From HyVt-337 sp964428895 (GTDB taxonomy: Bacteria; Planctomycetota; Phycisphaerae; SM23-33), in contig CAYRZU010000111.1 of NCBI GenBank assembly GCA_964428895.1, positions 1 to 7,318 on the forward strand: DNA of 7,318 nt, in the 5' to 3' direction. How positions within the stretch are numbered: the first letter of the stretch is position 1; each line of letters opens with the position of its first letter. The notes beneath the pieces were generated by a model that worked only from the letters and a program-made list of their open reading frames with translations, had not been told where the DNA came from and did no database searches. Below, piece by piece: positions 1 to 6,082 of the stretch. Position numbers and translations under genes: made by a program.

Positions 1-503
1 GTGCGGTACGCGTCGTTGACGTACAGCTCGCCCAACGAGGCCAGTTGCCTGACGAAGCCCGCGTGGGCGTCCTCCTGGGCGCTGGTGAGCTTCCCGTCGG
101 GGTTCTTCTTGGCCTTGTCGGGCATGGTCTCGCCGGCGTTGAAGCGGACGTTCTCCAGCAGCATCACCTCGCTATCGGCCAAGGCGCTCGCCATGGCGAC
201 CGCGGCCCCGCCAACGACCTCGGGCGGGCCGAGTTGGACGGGCTTGCCGAGCAATTCGGCCAGGCGCTTGGCCACGGGCTTGAGCGAGAGCTCGGCCTCG
301 AATCCTGTGCCGGCGGGGCGTCCCAGATGACTGGCCAGGACCAGCCGTCCACCGGCGTCGAGGACGGCCTGGATGCTGGGCAGGGCCATTTCGATCCGGC
401 GGTCGTTGCTGACGACGCCATCCTTGAGCGGCACGTTGAAATCAACGCGCATGAATACGCGTTTGGATTGGACATCAATATCGGAAATCGTCTTGGTGGC
501 CAT
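1..503 (-). CDS. pgk: Phosphoglycerate kinase, N-terminal part (cut by window edge)
   Basis: Phosphoglycerate kinase transfers phosphate from 1,3-bisphosphoglycerate to ADP in cytoplasmic glycolysis. Only 167 complete codons are present; the gene runs off the left edge, and the family is usually about 390-420 residues. Family motifs seen: RVDFNVP (residues 19-25), RRIE (36-39), SHLGRP (58-63), ENVRF (117-121) and YVNDA (161-165), all in the N-terminal 3-phosphoglycerate-binding domain. The ATG at 501-503 is preceded by GAGGG with 7 bases of spacing, and the protein begins at the normal family start. Two oddities: a lysine-rich insertion of about 15 residues after ENVRFNAGE, and NDAYRT where the family normally reads NDAFGT. 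It lies last on the minus strand, after a 153-base gap with a candidate promoter, and shares its strand with gap, the preceding enzyme of glycolysis. Identity is secure. Confidence 0.96.
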   Translation of the reverse strand, partial: MATKTISDIDVQSKRVFMRVDFNVPLKDGVVSNDRRIEMALPSIQAVLDAGGRLVLASHLGRPAGTGFEAELSLKPVAKRLAELLGKPVQLGPPEVVGGAAVAMASALADSEVMLLENVRFNAGETMPDKAKKNPDGKLTSAQEDAHAGFVRQLASLGELYVNDAYR

Positions 504-575
504 TGGAGGTCCCTCGGTCATTACGCTTGCTGATCTACGGTAACCGTTATTGTGCCGGTGGCTACAGAGAGGCAA

Positions 576-604
576 AGTCTATCGTCGGAGCCAAGACAAG
601 TCCA
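576..604 (-). promoter_or_regulatory. Candidate sigma70-type promoter for pgk
   Basis: On the minus strand, TGGACT (599-604) and TAGACT (576-581) are separated by exactly 17 bases, each matching four of six consensus positions. The predicted start is near 569, giving a leader of about 65 bases before the pgk ATG. The leader contains an 11-base palindrome, ACGGTTACCGT (537-547), which could be an operator but has no recognised regulator. No terminator is visible after the prepilin gene, so read-through from upstream is also possible. Confidence 0.4.
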
Positions 605-656
605 GTCTGGCTGGAAACCGACGGGCCCAGGGGCAGGAGGCGTGATGTTGGGCGGG

Positions 657-1592
657 CTAGTCCAGTTCAGGGGTCCAAGGGTCTGGGTTGAGGTCGGGGT
701 AGAGACTGGCCGGGCCGACAGTGTTGACGGCGCCGTCCACGGTCAGGACGTTAAGCATGTCGAGATGGCGGGCCGCTTCGGGCCCGCTGAGGCGGTCCAC
801 AATGGCGGGGTCGTCCGGGTCGACGTGCAGATAGTCGTAGTCCATCAGGACGATGGTGTCGGACGTTACGGTGGGGGCGTCGGATAGGTAGACGTTGTAG
901 CCGTAGTTCGTGCCGACGTCCTTGAACTTCAAAGGAACGCCCACGTGGGCGCCGAGGTTGTCCCAAACAAATTCGCCGTTGATCCAGAGCTCGTTCGGCC
1001 ACCAGCAGTCATAGTAAACGAGCGTAACGGTCCGCATGCCTTCTTCATCGATTCGATCGTACACGCGCCAAATGCCGTCATTGGTGGACCACGAAGCGAC
1101 ACCGTGGCAGTCCTGGTGGCTCCATTTGGACTTAACGCCGGGATTCTCTTCAATGACGTATTCGGTGTAGGGCTCGCCGGCTTGGTCGACCCCGCGCCTG
1201 GAGGCGCACAGGAACTCCGACGGATCGAACGGCACGAAGACGCTCAGATCGATTCCCGACCGATACATGATGTTCGGGTGGCCCGAGGAGGACGCCGACG
1301 CAGTCTCCGGACACATGAAGACGCCGCTCATGGCCACGTCGACCTCGGCGGCTACCATGCCGGGCCAGTAGTCCTTATCCAGGAACGGGGTCTGGGCGTT
1401 GACGCCATGTTGATTCCACTTGTTCTGGACCGTCGTGGCGATCATGGTTGACAACTGACGTAGATTACTGGCGCACAGGCTACGCCGGGCCAAGGCGAAC
1501 CCCCGCGTGGTGACGGGGACCGTAATGGCCACCAGCATCGCCAAGACACCGAGGACGACAAGCAGTTCCACTAATGTAAAGCCGCGTTTCAT
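657..1592 (-). CDS. Prepilin-type N-terminal cleavage/methylation domain protein (orphan pseudopilin-like)
   Basis: The 311-residue protein begins with a class III prepilin signal: MKRG, then FTLVELLVVLG and a hydrophobic helix to about residue 27. A prepilin peptidase would cut between G4 and F5, leaving the conserved glutamate (E9) at mature position 5. The rest is a long predicted extracytoplasmic domain with an FMCP motif. Near the end, H276 in RHLDMLNVL is followed by VDG (285-287), resembling the His/Asp-Gly ending common in planctomycete pseudopilin-like proteins. Ordinary type II or IV minor pilins are usually shorter. The ATG has AGGAG at 8 bases, and this ribosome binding site overlaps the stop of the HEAT-repeat gene, so the two are probably translated together. 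No prepilin peptidase, secretion ATPase or other pilin gene is in the window, so its assembly partners and role are unknown. Confidence 0.88.
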   Translation of the reverse strand: MKRGFTLVELLVVLGVLAMLVAITVPVTTRGFALARRSLCASNLRQLSTMIATTVQNKWNQHGVNAQTPFLDKDYWPGMVAAEVDVAMSGVFMCPETASASSSGHPNIMYRSGIDLSVFVPFDPSEFLCASRRGVDQAGEPYTEYVIEENPGVKSKWSHQDCHGVASWSTNDGIWRVYDRIDEEGMRTVTLVYYDCWWPNELWINGEFVWDNLGAHVGVPLKFKDVGTNYGYNVYLSDAPTVTSDTIVLMDYDYLHVDPDDPAIVDRLSGPEAARHLDMLNVLTVDGAVNTVGPASLYPDLNPDPWTPELD

Positions 1593-1603
1593 AGTCGGTG
1601 CTC

Positions 1604-2374
1604 CTACGGTTCCAGGCCAGGCGGCGCCTTGAAGGCTTCCGGGGGCTTACCTTCGGGGTGACACAAGGCCGCATGCTCATCGTGCATCTTCCTGAGTAAG
1701 ACCATGTCGTGCTTGATGGGCGTGCCGGTTTCGGCGAAGGCGTTTCGGACGATATCGCTGAACTTCATACTGGTCACAACTCTCTGCCATGCGTCACTGC
1801 CGATCGTTTCGGGAATGGCAACCCGCATTTTGAGCTTCCATTTGATGGTCTCGGCCGCCAGCTGCTGGAGTTGCTTCTTGTCCGTCTTATCCAGCATCTG
1901 GACAAGCGCCACCACGGCCAGCGGATCGTTGCTGGTGGCCAGGGCGAGGGTGGCGGCCTTGAGGACCTTGGGGTCCGCTTCGGTCAGGCAGACGGCGACG
2001 AGCCTTCCGACGGTATCTTCATCGTCATGGCAGAACACCAGCGTCTTGGCGGCGGCGGCGCGGACAGTGGGGTCTTCGTCGGCCAGGGCCTTTTCGACGA
2101 CGGGCCGGTGTTCGGGCCTCTTCAGGCGGTTGAGCCCGACCACCGCGGCGCGTCGTACGGTGGGGCGGGGGTCTTCCAGGACGGCCTTGGTCAGGGCCTC
2201 GGCGGCGCCGCGGGGAAGATCATCGGCGATTCGGATGACGGACTTGACGGCCTCGGCCTCGGTTTCGCCGACCACTTCGGCTTTGGCGGGGATCAGCGCC
2301 ACAACACCCACCGCGATCGCGCAAGCTAGACCTACGATGACAATTCCCCGTTTAACAGTCGCACTAGACGGCAT
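1604..2374 (-). CDS. Exported HEAT-repeat protein with N-terminal signal or anchor
   Basis: This protein of 256 residues has a basic N-terminus (VKRG), a hydrophobic stretch at about residues 11-29, and a possible signal peptidase I site after IPAKA (28-32). It should act outside the cytoplasm or anchored in the membrane. Residues about 57-180 form three to four HEAT-like helical pairs, with the recurring pattern of acidic residue, Pro, x-VR/K, then an alanine-rich helix (DPRPTVRRAA, DEDPTVRAAA, ADPKVLKAA). Such repeats generally bind other proteins; no catalytic motif is seen. The C-terminal ~75 residues are not repeat-like and end in a Pro-rich tail. The ATG at 2374 is preferred because GGAG lies 9 bases upstream; an in-frame ATG at 2383 adds three residues but sits one base after that GGAG. 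It is first in a two-gene unit with the prepilin. Partner and function are unknown. Confidence 0.82.
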   Translation of the reverse strand: MPSSATVKRGIVIVGLACAIAVGVVALIPAKAEVVGETEAEAVKSVIRIADDLPRGAAEALTKAVLEDPRPTVRRAAVVGLNRLKRPEHRPVVEKALADEDPTVRAAAAKTLVFCHDDEDTVGRLVAVCLTEADPKVLKAATLALATSNDPLAVVALVQMLDKTDKKQLQQLAAETIKWKLKMRVAIPETIGSDAWQRVVTSMKFSDIVRNAFAETGTPIKHDMVLLRKMHDEHAALCHPEGKPPEAFKAPPGLEP

Positions 2375-2442
2375 TAGCGGCATCTCCGATCAGCCGGCCT
2401 GTGCCGGCCCGGAAGGGAAGCCCGATGGAATCCCATGCCCTG

Positions 2443-2471
2443 ATTGTAGCATCGGCGACAGCCCAAGAAAA
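2443..2471 (-). promoter_or_regulatory. Candidate extended -10 promoter for the HEAT-repeat/prepilin unit
   Basis: On the minus strand, TACAAT (2443-2448) is preceded by TGC, forming an extended -10 element. A weak -35, TTTTCT (2466-2471), lies 17 bases upstream. The predicted start is near 2436, about 62 bases before the preferred ATG at 2374. The leader also carries a 6-bp inverted repeat (GCCGGC at 2393-2398 and 2403-2408, 4-base loop) about 10 bases upstream of the GGAG. The promoter lies between the protease terminator and the gene, as expected if this unit is transcribed separately. Confidence 0.55.
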
Positions 2472-2551
2472 CCCCAGCCGAAGATTGTGGGCCGGATATG
2501 AACTTCGCTCATGCTGGCGGCCAGGGGGACGGTTGGGGTTGAAATAACCGA

Positions 2552-2580
2552 AGCCCGAGGCGCTGTTTGCGCCCCGGGCT
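2552..2580 (-). terminator. Hairpin terminator after the protease tail
   Basis: An inverted repeat pairs AGCCCG with CGGGCT and GGCGC with GCGCC around one mismatch, closing a 5-base loop. On the minus strand it is followed by TTCGGTTATTTC, a modest T-rich stretch. It lies 21 bases after the stop of the out-of-frame protease tail (2602) but about 120 bases after the stop of the main frame (2703). This placement supports the tail as the true end of the gene. Confidence 0.65.
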
Positions 2581-2601
2581 CTGGCGTGGTCAGTCGGACG
2601 G

Positions 2602-2742
2602 CTATCGGTAGTAGCTGTCCGGGTTGTACATGAAGTAGGAGTCCATCGGTCGCAGCCGCGGAAGAACCACGTACTGGCGGCCGTTCTCGTCGGTTTCGAA
2701 CGTCAGCAGCGAATAGAACCACGGTTCGGGCGGGGCGCCCCG
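2602..2742 (-). pseudogene. Out-of-frame C-terminal tail of the ClpP-like protease
   Basis: In the frame one base behind the protease frame, an open stretch encodes PPEPWFYSLLTFETDE and continues through VVLPRLRPMDSYFMYNPDSYYR to a TAG at 2602-2604. Base use is coding-like, with mostly G or C third positions and sensible aromatic and acidic content. The main frame instead ends in a basic, low-information peptide (PRPNRGSIRC). The frames meet at a GGGGCGCCCC run within a 12-base palindrome (2731-2742). Restoring one base there would give one protein of about 503 residues ending just before the terminator. This may be a real mutation, a sequencing or assembly error, or less likely recoding. It is unlikely to be a separate gene, because an ATG at 2799 would first read out-of-frame protease sequence. 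Confidence 0.72.
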
Positions 2743-4115
2743 GTGGGTTTGGTGGTGATCCCTTCCTCCCGGACCTCGACGGCGACGTTGTTGACCCACT
2801 TCAGCTCGTGGGCCTCATCGCCGAAGACCTCCCACTCGCCTTCGGAATTCACTTCGTACATCCGCTTGACGAATTCATCGAGCGTCAGGCCCATCTTCTC
2901 GGCGACGGGCGTCAGCAGTCGCTTCTGCCATCGCTTGGCGTCCTTGAGCCCTTCTTCGATCTGTGTCATGTTGCCGATGGCGCCACTGGACATCTGGTGT
3001 TGCATGATGACGGCGTCGGGCAGGGAGTAGGAGTTCTCCGACCGGGCCAGGATGGTCGCCGCCATGGAGGCCGCATAGCTCTTGGCGACCACGTGGACGG
3101 GCGCCTCCGACGACTCGATAGCCTTGATGATCCGGAACCCTTCCATCACCGAGCCGCCCACGCAGTCCTCGATCACCAGGAAGATGGGCTCGTCCGTGGA
3201 CTGGTTGTTGAAGAAGTTGATCCGCTCGGAGATGTACTGCGCCGAACCTTCCAGGATCACCTCGCCTAGGTCGACACGCCGATCGCTGATGTACAGCACG
3301 CCGTCGACGAAGGGCTCGAGCCGGTGGGGCACGTCCTGATTGGTGTGCTCGTTCCAGCTTTCCCGCTCCACGCGCTGCTGGGCTTGTGTCCGGAGCAGTT
3401 GGAGCTCCTCGGTCGCCTTGGCCTGGGCCGCCGCCAGTTGCTCTCGGGCAAGCTGTTGCTTCGGGGCCAGGGCCTTGAGCTCCGTCTCCATCATGCCGAT
3501 TTCCTGGTCGACCTGTTGTTGCTGGACCTGGTGGGCCAGGCTCACCTTCTGCAACTCCAAGGTCGTCTGCTGGTTGGCCAGTTCCATTCGTTGGCGTTGA
3601 TGGTTCATCTCCGCCAGTTCGGCCTGGAATTCCTGCTCGGCGACGGCCTGTTCGAGCGTGAGCTTCTGCTGCTCGGCGGTCAGGTCGGCCAGGGCGCGGG
3701 CCAGTTCCAGGTCGGCCTTGTCCTTGGCCAACATCAGTTGTTGGTTTTCGAGCTCCAGCCGGGCGATCTCGATCTGCTGCTTCTGGGTGATTGCCAGGCC
3801 CTGAAGCTCCAGCGTGGCCCGTTCGCGGTCGAGTTCGGCCAATTGCTTCTGCATCTGGGCCTGGGCCAGGGCGTTCTCAGCCGTGAGACGCTCGGTCTCG
3901 GCCACCGTAGCGGCCAGGGCCTTTTGGTTCTGGGCCTGCTGGACGGCCACCTCGAGGGTGAGCTTCTGCTGGGCCTCTTGGAGTTGCTTGATCTCTTCCT
4001 GCTCGGGCGTCAGGGCCTGTTGCGTGGTGGCCGCTTCATCGTCGCCGACGAGCGTAACCGGCAAAGCCAGCAAGATCGCGAGCATCAGGATCCACGTGAA
4101 TCGATGTTGGCGCAT
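2703..4115 (-). CDS. Exported coiled-coil protein with ClpP-like serine protease domain (C-terminus frameshifted)
   Basis: The 470-residue frame starts with a signal peptide or anchor (hydrophobic 8-23). Residues about 36-252 are rich in Gln, Leu, Glu and Ala and should form a long coiled coil. Residues about 265-445 match the ClpP/crotonase-like protease fold: IEDCVGGSV (315-323) resembles the oxyanion Gly-Gly region, S350 in YAASMA is the nucleophile, and H373 in IMQHQ is the base. By hand alignment the acid position is E427 rather than the usual Asp. ClpP itself is about 200 residues, cytoplasmic, and works with an ATPase; this protein lacks an ATPase domain and is predicted to be exported, so it may cleave independently or serve a scaffold role. 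AAGGAG lies 8 bases before the ATG. It follows the gap terminator by about 40 bases. The last ~11 residues are probably frameshift product. The substrate is unknown. Confidence 0.88.
   Translation of the reverse strand: MRQHRFTWILMLAILLALPVTLVGDDEAATTQQALTPEQEEIKQLQEAQQKLTLEVAVQQAQNQKALAATVAETERLTAENALAQAQMQKQLAELDRERATLELQGLAITQKQQIEIARLELENQQLMLAKDKADLELARALADLTAEQQKLTLEQAVAEQEFQAELAEMNHQRQRMELANQQTTLELQKVSLAHQVQQQQVDQEIGMMETELKALAPKQQLAREQLAAAQAKATEELQLLRTQAQQRVERESWNEHTNQDVPHRLEPFVDGVLYISDRRVDLGEVILEGSAQYISERINFFNNQSTDEPIFLVIEDCVGGSVMEGFRIIKAIESSEAPVHVVAKSYAASMAATILARSENSYSLPDAVIMQHQMSSGAIGNMTQIEEGLKDAKRWQKRLLTPVAEKMGLTLDEFVKRMYEVNSEGEWEVFGDEAHELKWVNNVAVEVREEGITTKPTGAPRPNRGSIRC
3652..3971. 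repeat. 20-base direct repeat spaced exactly 300 bases, inside the coiled-coil region
   Basis: Bases 3652-3671 and 3952-3971 are identical except for one position (TCGAG, then C or G, then GTGAGCTTCTGCTG). In the protein they encode QQKLTLE-x-AV at residues 149-158 and 49-58, exactly 100 residues apart. A shorter echo, TLELQ, occurs at residues 101-105 and 185-189. This suggests the coiled coil grew by internal duplication, although convergent Gln/Leu/Glu-rich composition could contribute. Confidence 0.6.
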
Positions 4116-4162
4116 GGTTGAAACTCCTTCCTAGTTCGTTCGCTCCACCCGCAAAATAAGAA

Positions 4163-4193
4163 CGGGGCCCGCCGACCATCTCGACGGGCCCCG
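4163..4193 (-). terminator. Rho-independent terminator after gap
   Basis: A perfect 9-bp stem pairs CGGGGCCCG with CGGGCCCCG, extended by three further pairs after one mismatch, with a 5-base loop (CCATC). On the minus strand it is followed directly by TTCTTATTTT. It starts 28 bases after the gap stop codon, the usual arrangement for an intrinsic terminator, and should largely separate gap transcription from the protease gene. No clear promoter fits the ~40 bases between it and the protease ATG, so that gene may depend on read-through. Confidence 0.85.
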
Positions 4194-4220
4194 ATGAATC
4201 CGTTGGAACCGTGCGGCCGG

Positions 4221-5240
4221 TTACAGTGCAGCGAGTTTCTCGATCAGGTCAGCCGTCCGATTTGAGTACCCCCACTCGTTGTCATACCACATGGTAACCT
4301 TGACCAGATCGCCGTCGACGACCAGCGTGTTGGCGGCGTCGAAGATCGAACTGTGGGGGTTGTGGACGATGTCGGCCGAGACGATCTCGTCGGCGTTGTA
4401 TTCGAGAATGCCCTTGAGGGCGCCTTCGGCAGCGGCGCGGACGGCCTCGTTGACCTCTTCGATGCTGGTCTTCTTGGACACCAGCACGTTGAGGTCCGTG
4501 ATCGAGCCGACCGGCACGGGCACGCGGAGGGCGAACCCGTCGAGCTTGCCCTTCATCTCCGGCATGACCTTGCCGACGGCCTTGGCGGCGCCGGTGCTGG
4601 TCGGGACGATATTGATCGCCGCCGCCCGAGCGCGGGTCCGTTTGGTGTGGACCTGGTCGAGAATATTCTGGTCGTTGGTGTAGCCGTGGACCGTGGTCAT
4701 CGCGCCTTTGACGATGCCGAACGCTTCGTGCAGCACCTTGACCACGGGAGCGAGGCTGTTGGTGGTGCAGGAGGCGTTGGAGACGGTCTTGGTCTCGGCG
4801 GTCAGGACGTCGTCGTTGACGCCGAGCACGACCATGGCGTCCGGGTCGTCTTTCGTCGGGGCCGAGATCACGACTTTCTTGGCGCCGGCGGCCAGGTGGC
4901 TGTCATAGCCGGCCTTGGTGTCGGTGGCTTTGGCGGTGAAGATGCCGGTCGACTCCAGCGCGACCTCCACGCCCATCTCGCCCCACGGCAGCTTGGCGGG
5001 GTCCTTTTCGGACAAAATCTTGATCTCTTCACCGTTGACGACCAGCGCGTCCTGCTTGGCGACGACCTTGCCCGGGAACGGGCCCTGGGTTGAGTCGTAC
5101 TTCAACAGGTACGCCAGCATGTCGGCATCGGCCAGATCGTTAATGGCCGCGATATCGAAGCGGTCGGGCTGCTCGCACATTGCGCGGAAGGCCAGTCGCC
5201 CGATGCGCCCGAATCCGTTGATGCCTACTTTCACTGCCAT
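4221..5240 (-). CDS. gap: Glyceraldehyde-3-phosphate dehydrogenase, type I
   Basis: This cytoplasmic glycolytic enzyme oxidises and phosphorylates glyceraldehyde 3-phosphate to 1,3-bisphosphoglycerate. The protein is 339 residues, a normal full length. The Rossmann motif GINGFGRIGR occupies residues 7-16, and D35 in AIND follows the second strand, favouring NAD over NADP. The catalytic C158 lies in SNASCTTN and the catalytic base H185 in TTVHGYTND. The C-terminal signature WYDNEWGYSNR is intact. AAGGAG lies 9 bases before the ATG. A divergent promoter is placed about 90-115 bases upstream and a strong terminator follows, so it looks monocistronic. Its product is the substrate of pgk, encoded on the same strand about 3.7 kb away with three unrelated genes between. 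Confidence 0.98.
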   Translation of the reverse strand: MAVKVGINGFGRIGRLAFRAMCEQPDRFDIAAINDLADADMLAYLLKYDSTQGPFPGKVVAKQDALVVNGEEIKILSEKDPAKLPWGEMGVEVALESTGIFTAKATDTKAGYDSHLAAGAKKVVISAPTKDDPDAMVVLGVNDDVLTAETKTVSNASCTTNSLAPVVKVLHEAFGIVKGAMTTVHGYTNDQNILDQVHTKRTRARAAAINIVPTSTGAAKAVGKVMPEMKGKLDGFALRVPVPVGSITDLNVLVSKKTSIEEVNEAVRAAAEGALKGILEYNADEIVSADIVHNPHSSIFDAANTLVVDGDLVKVTMWYDNEWGYSNRTADLIEKLAAL

Positions 5241-5327
5241 GACCGTGTGCTCCTTTTTCGATTGCTCTGGGGGGTTGTCTGGGTCCTGACGACGCCAGCC
5301 GGCCCGGCCGCCATCGGCAGAACGGAC

Positions 5328-5356
5328 AACCTATCGATGCCCGGAAGGACTGTCAA
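5328..5356 (-). promoter_or_regulatory. Candidate promoter for gap
   Basis: On the minus strand a perfect -35 box TTGACA (5351-5356) is followed after 17 bases by TAGGTT (5328-5333), which keeps the T, A and final T most important in -10 boxes. The predicted start is near 5321, leaving an 80-base leader before the gap ATG. It lies back to back with the rightward promoter, with 28 bases between their -35 boxes, so a regulator bound between them could affect both. Confidence 0.6.
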
Positions 5357-5384
5357 GCCCATTCATGATCCCCCCAAAAGCGCC

Positions 5385-5412
5385 TTGGCAGATCGCGACG
5401 GCATTCTATAAT
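5385..5412 (+). promoter_or_regulatory. Strong sigma70-type promoter for the two-helix membrane protein
   Basis: TTGGCA (5385-5390), a 16-base spacer and a perfect TATAAT (5407-5412) form a near-consensus promoter. Transcription should start near 5419, about 40 bases before the ATG at 5460. It is divergent from the gap promoter. Confidence 0.75.
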
Positions 5413-5459
5413 GCGGGCCTGGATCGGCGGCGACGCCCGTCGACGTGGGAGACAGGTCA

Positions 5460-5996
5460 ATGAATGATGAATCAGCCAAGACGGTTGATCGAGTGGAATG
5501 TCGAGCGAATCGAGACCCGGCGGTGCGGTTACTGATCGCCGCGGTGATGTGTCTGGGGGCCGCGATCTGGTGCTTCCTGGATGCTTACGTCAAGGGGAAG
5601 TATCCCAAGCCGGAATCGGGCGATGAGGAATTCATGAACAAGATGGCCGCCCATCTATTCAATCACTACGTCCCGTTCATTGCGGGGGTGGCTCTGATTG
5701 TCCTGGTCGTTTGGGCGTGGAAGGTCACCCGGAGACTCATCGTTGCCGACGGGACGGGCCTCACCGTCAACGGTCAGGCCTACGCCTGGGGCGATTTCAC
5801 CGGCGTGGACGCCTCCCGCTTGCCCAACAAGGGACTGCTGGTGCTCAAGCGCGCCGGCGGCGACGACGTTAGGCTGGATCGGTACAAGTACCACAACTTC
5901 AAGGAACTGGTCACCCTCGTCGAGCAGCATGTGACGGTCGATTCGGACGCCGGGCCGACCGAGGCGCCGGAGGCGGCCGGCAGCGACGACGCGTAG
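5460..5996 (+). CDS. Two-helix membrane protein with C-terminal PH-like domain, function unknown
   Basis: The 178-residue protein has predicted membrane helices at about 22-43 and 70-88, joined by a short charged loop. After TM2, the basic VTRR suggests the C-terminal half is cytoplasmic. Residues about 91-158 read as short beta strands followed by a helix (LIVADGTGLTVNGQAYAWGD, then LLVLKR, then HNFKELVTLVEQHV). This resembles the bacterial PH-like domains found behind two helices in small membrane proteins, but the match is by pattern only. The tail is acidic and Ala-rich. The ATG at 5460 is chosen because GGAG lies 8 bases upstream; an in-frame GTG at 5445 lacks such a site. It is transcribed from a strong promoter, divergent from gap, and followed by a hairpin. 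No enzymatic motif is seen and I do not assign a function. Confidence 0.85.
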   Translation: MNDESAKTVDRVECRANRDPAVRLLIAAVMCLGAAIWCFLDAYVKGKYPKPESGDEEFMNKMAAHLFNHYVPFIAGVALIVLVVWAWKVTRRLIVADGTGLTVNGQAYAWGDFTGVDASRLPNKGLLVLKRAGGDDVRLDRYKYHNFKELVTLVEQHVTVDSDAGPTEAPEAAGSDDA

Positions 5997-6023
5997 CGGA
6001 ACAAGAAACTGCAGTGCATTCTG

Positions 6024-6055
6024 ATCGGGCCTGTCGCGCTGGCGGCGGGCCCGAT
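6024..6055 (+). terminator. Hairpin after the two-helix membrane protein gene
   Basis: ATCGGGCC (6024-6031) pairs with GGCCCGAT (6048-6055), and the stem continues inward for about six more pairs, two of them G-U, to a 4-base loop. It starts 28 bases after the stop codon. The following bases (TCGTTGGCG) are poor in T, so intrinsic termination may be weak. Confidence 0.5.
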
Positions 6056-6082
6056 TCGTTGGCGATCGAACCAACCGCGCCG

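Noticed and set aside
45..533. Plus-strand open frames opposite pgk
   Set aside because: The minus strand encodes clear PGK motifs through the whole stretch.
1704..2501. Long plus-strand open frames opposite the HEAT-repeat gene
   Set aside because: The products are Ser/Arg/Ala- or Gly/Asp-rich, without motifs, as expected for antisense frames in GC-rich DNA; the opposite strand carries clear HEAT repeats.
2390..2722. 110-codon minus-strand open frame overlapping the protease tail
   Set aside because: It is a third frame over the tail and the following intergenic region, runs through the terminator hairpin and shows no domain.
2731..2760. Programmed -1 frameshift site in the protease gene
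   Set aside because: No slippery heptamer in the zero frame and no obvious stimulatory stem-loop after it. Kept only as a minor alternative to a lost base.
3324..4121. 265-codon open frame on the plus strand opposite the coiled-coil region
   Set aside because: It is a Leu/Gly-rich mirror of Gln/Leu/Glu-rich codons on the minus strand. The minus-strand gene has a signal peptide, a strong ribosome binding site and a recognisable protease domain.
4353..5093. 246-codon open frame on the plus strand opposite gap
   Set aside because: Low-complexity Gly/Asp/Val/His product, antisense to an unmistakable and complete GAPDH.
5445..5459. GTG start adding five residues to the two-helix protein
   Set aside because: The GTG overlaps the Shine-Dalgarno region of the ATG at 5460 and has no good site of its own.
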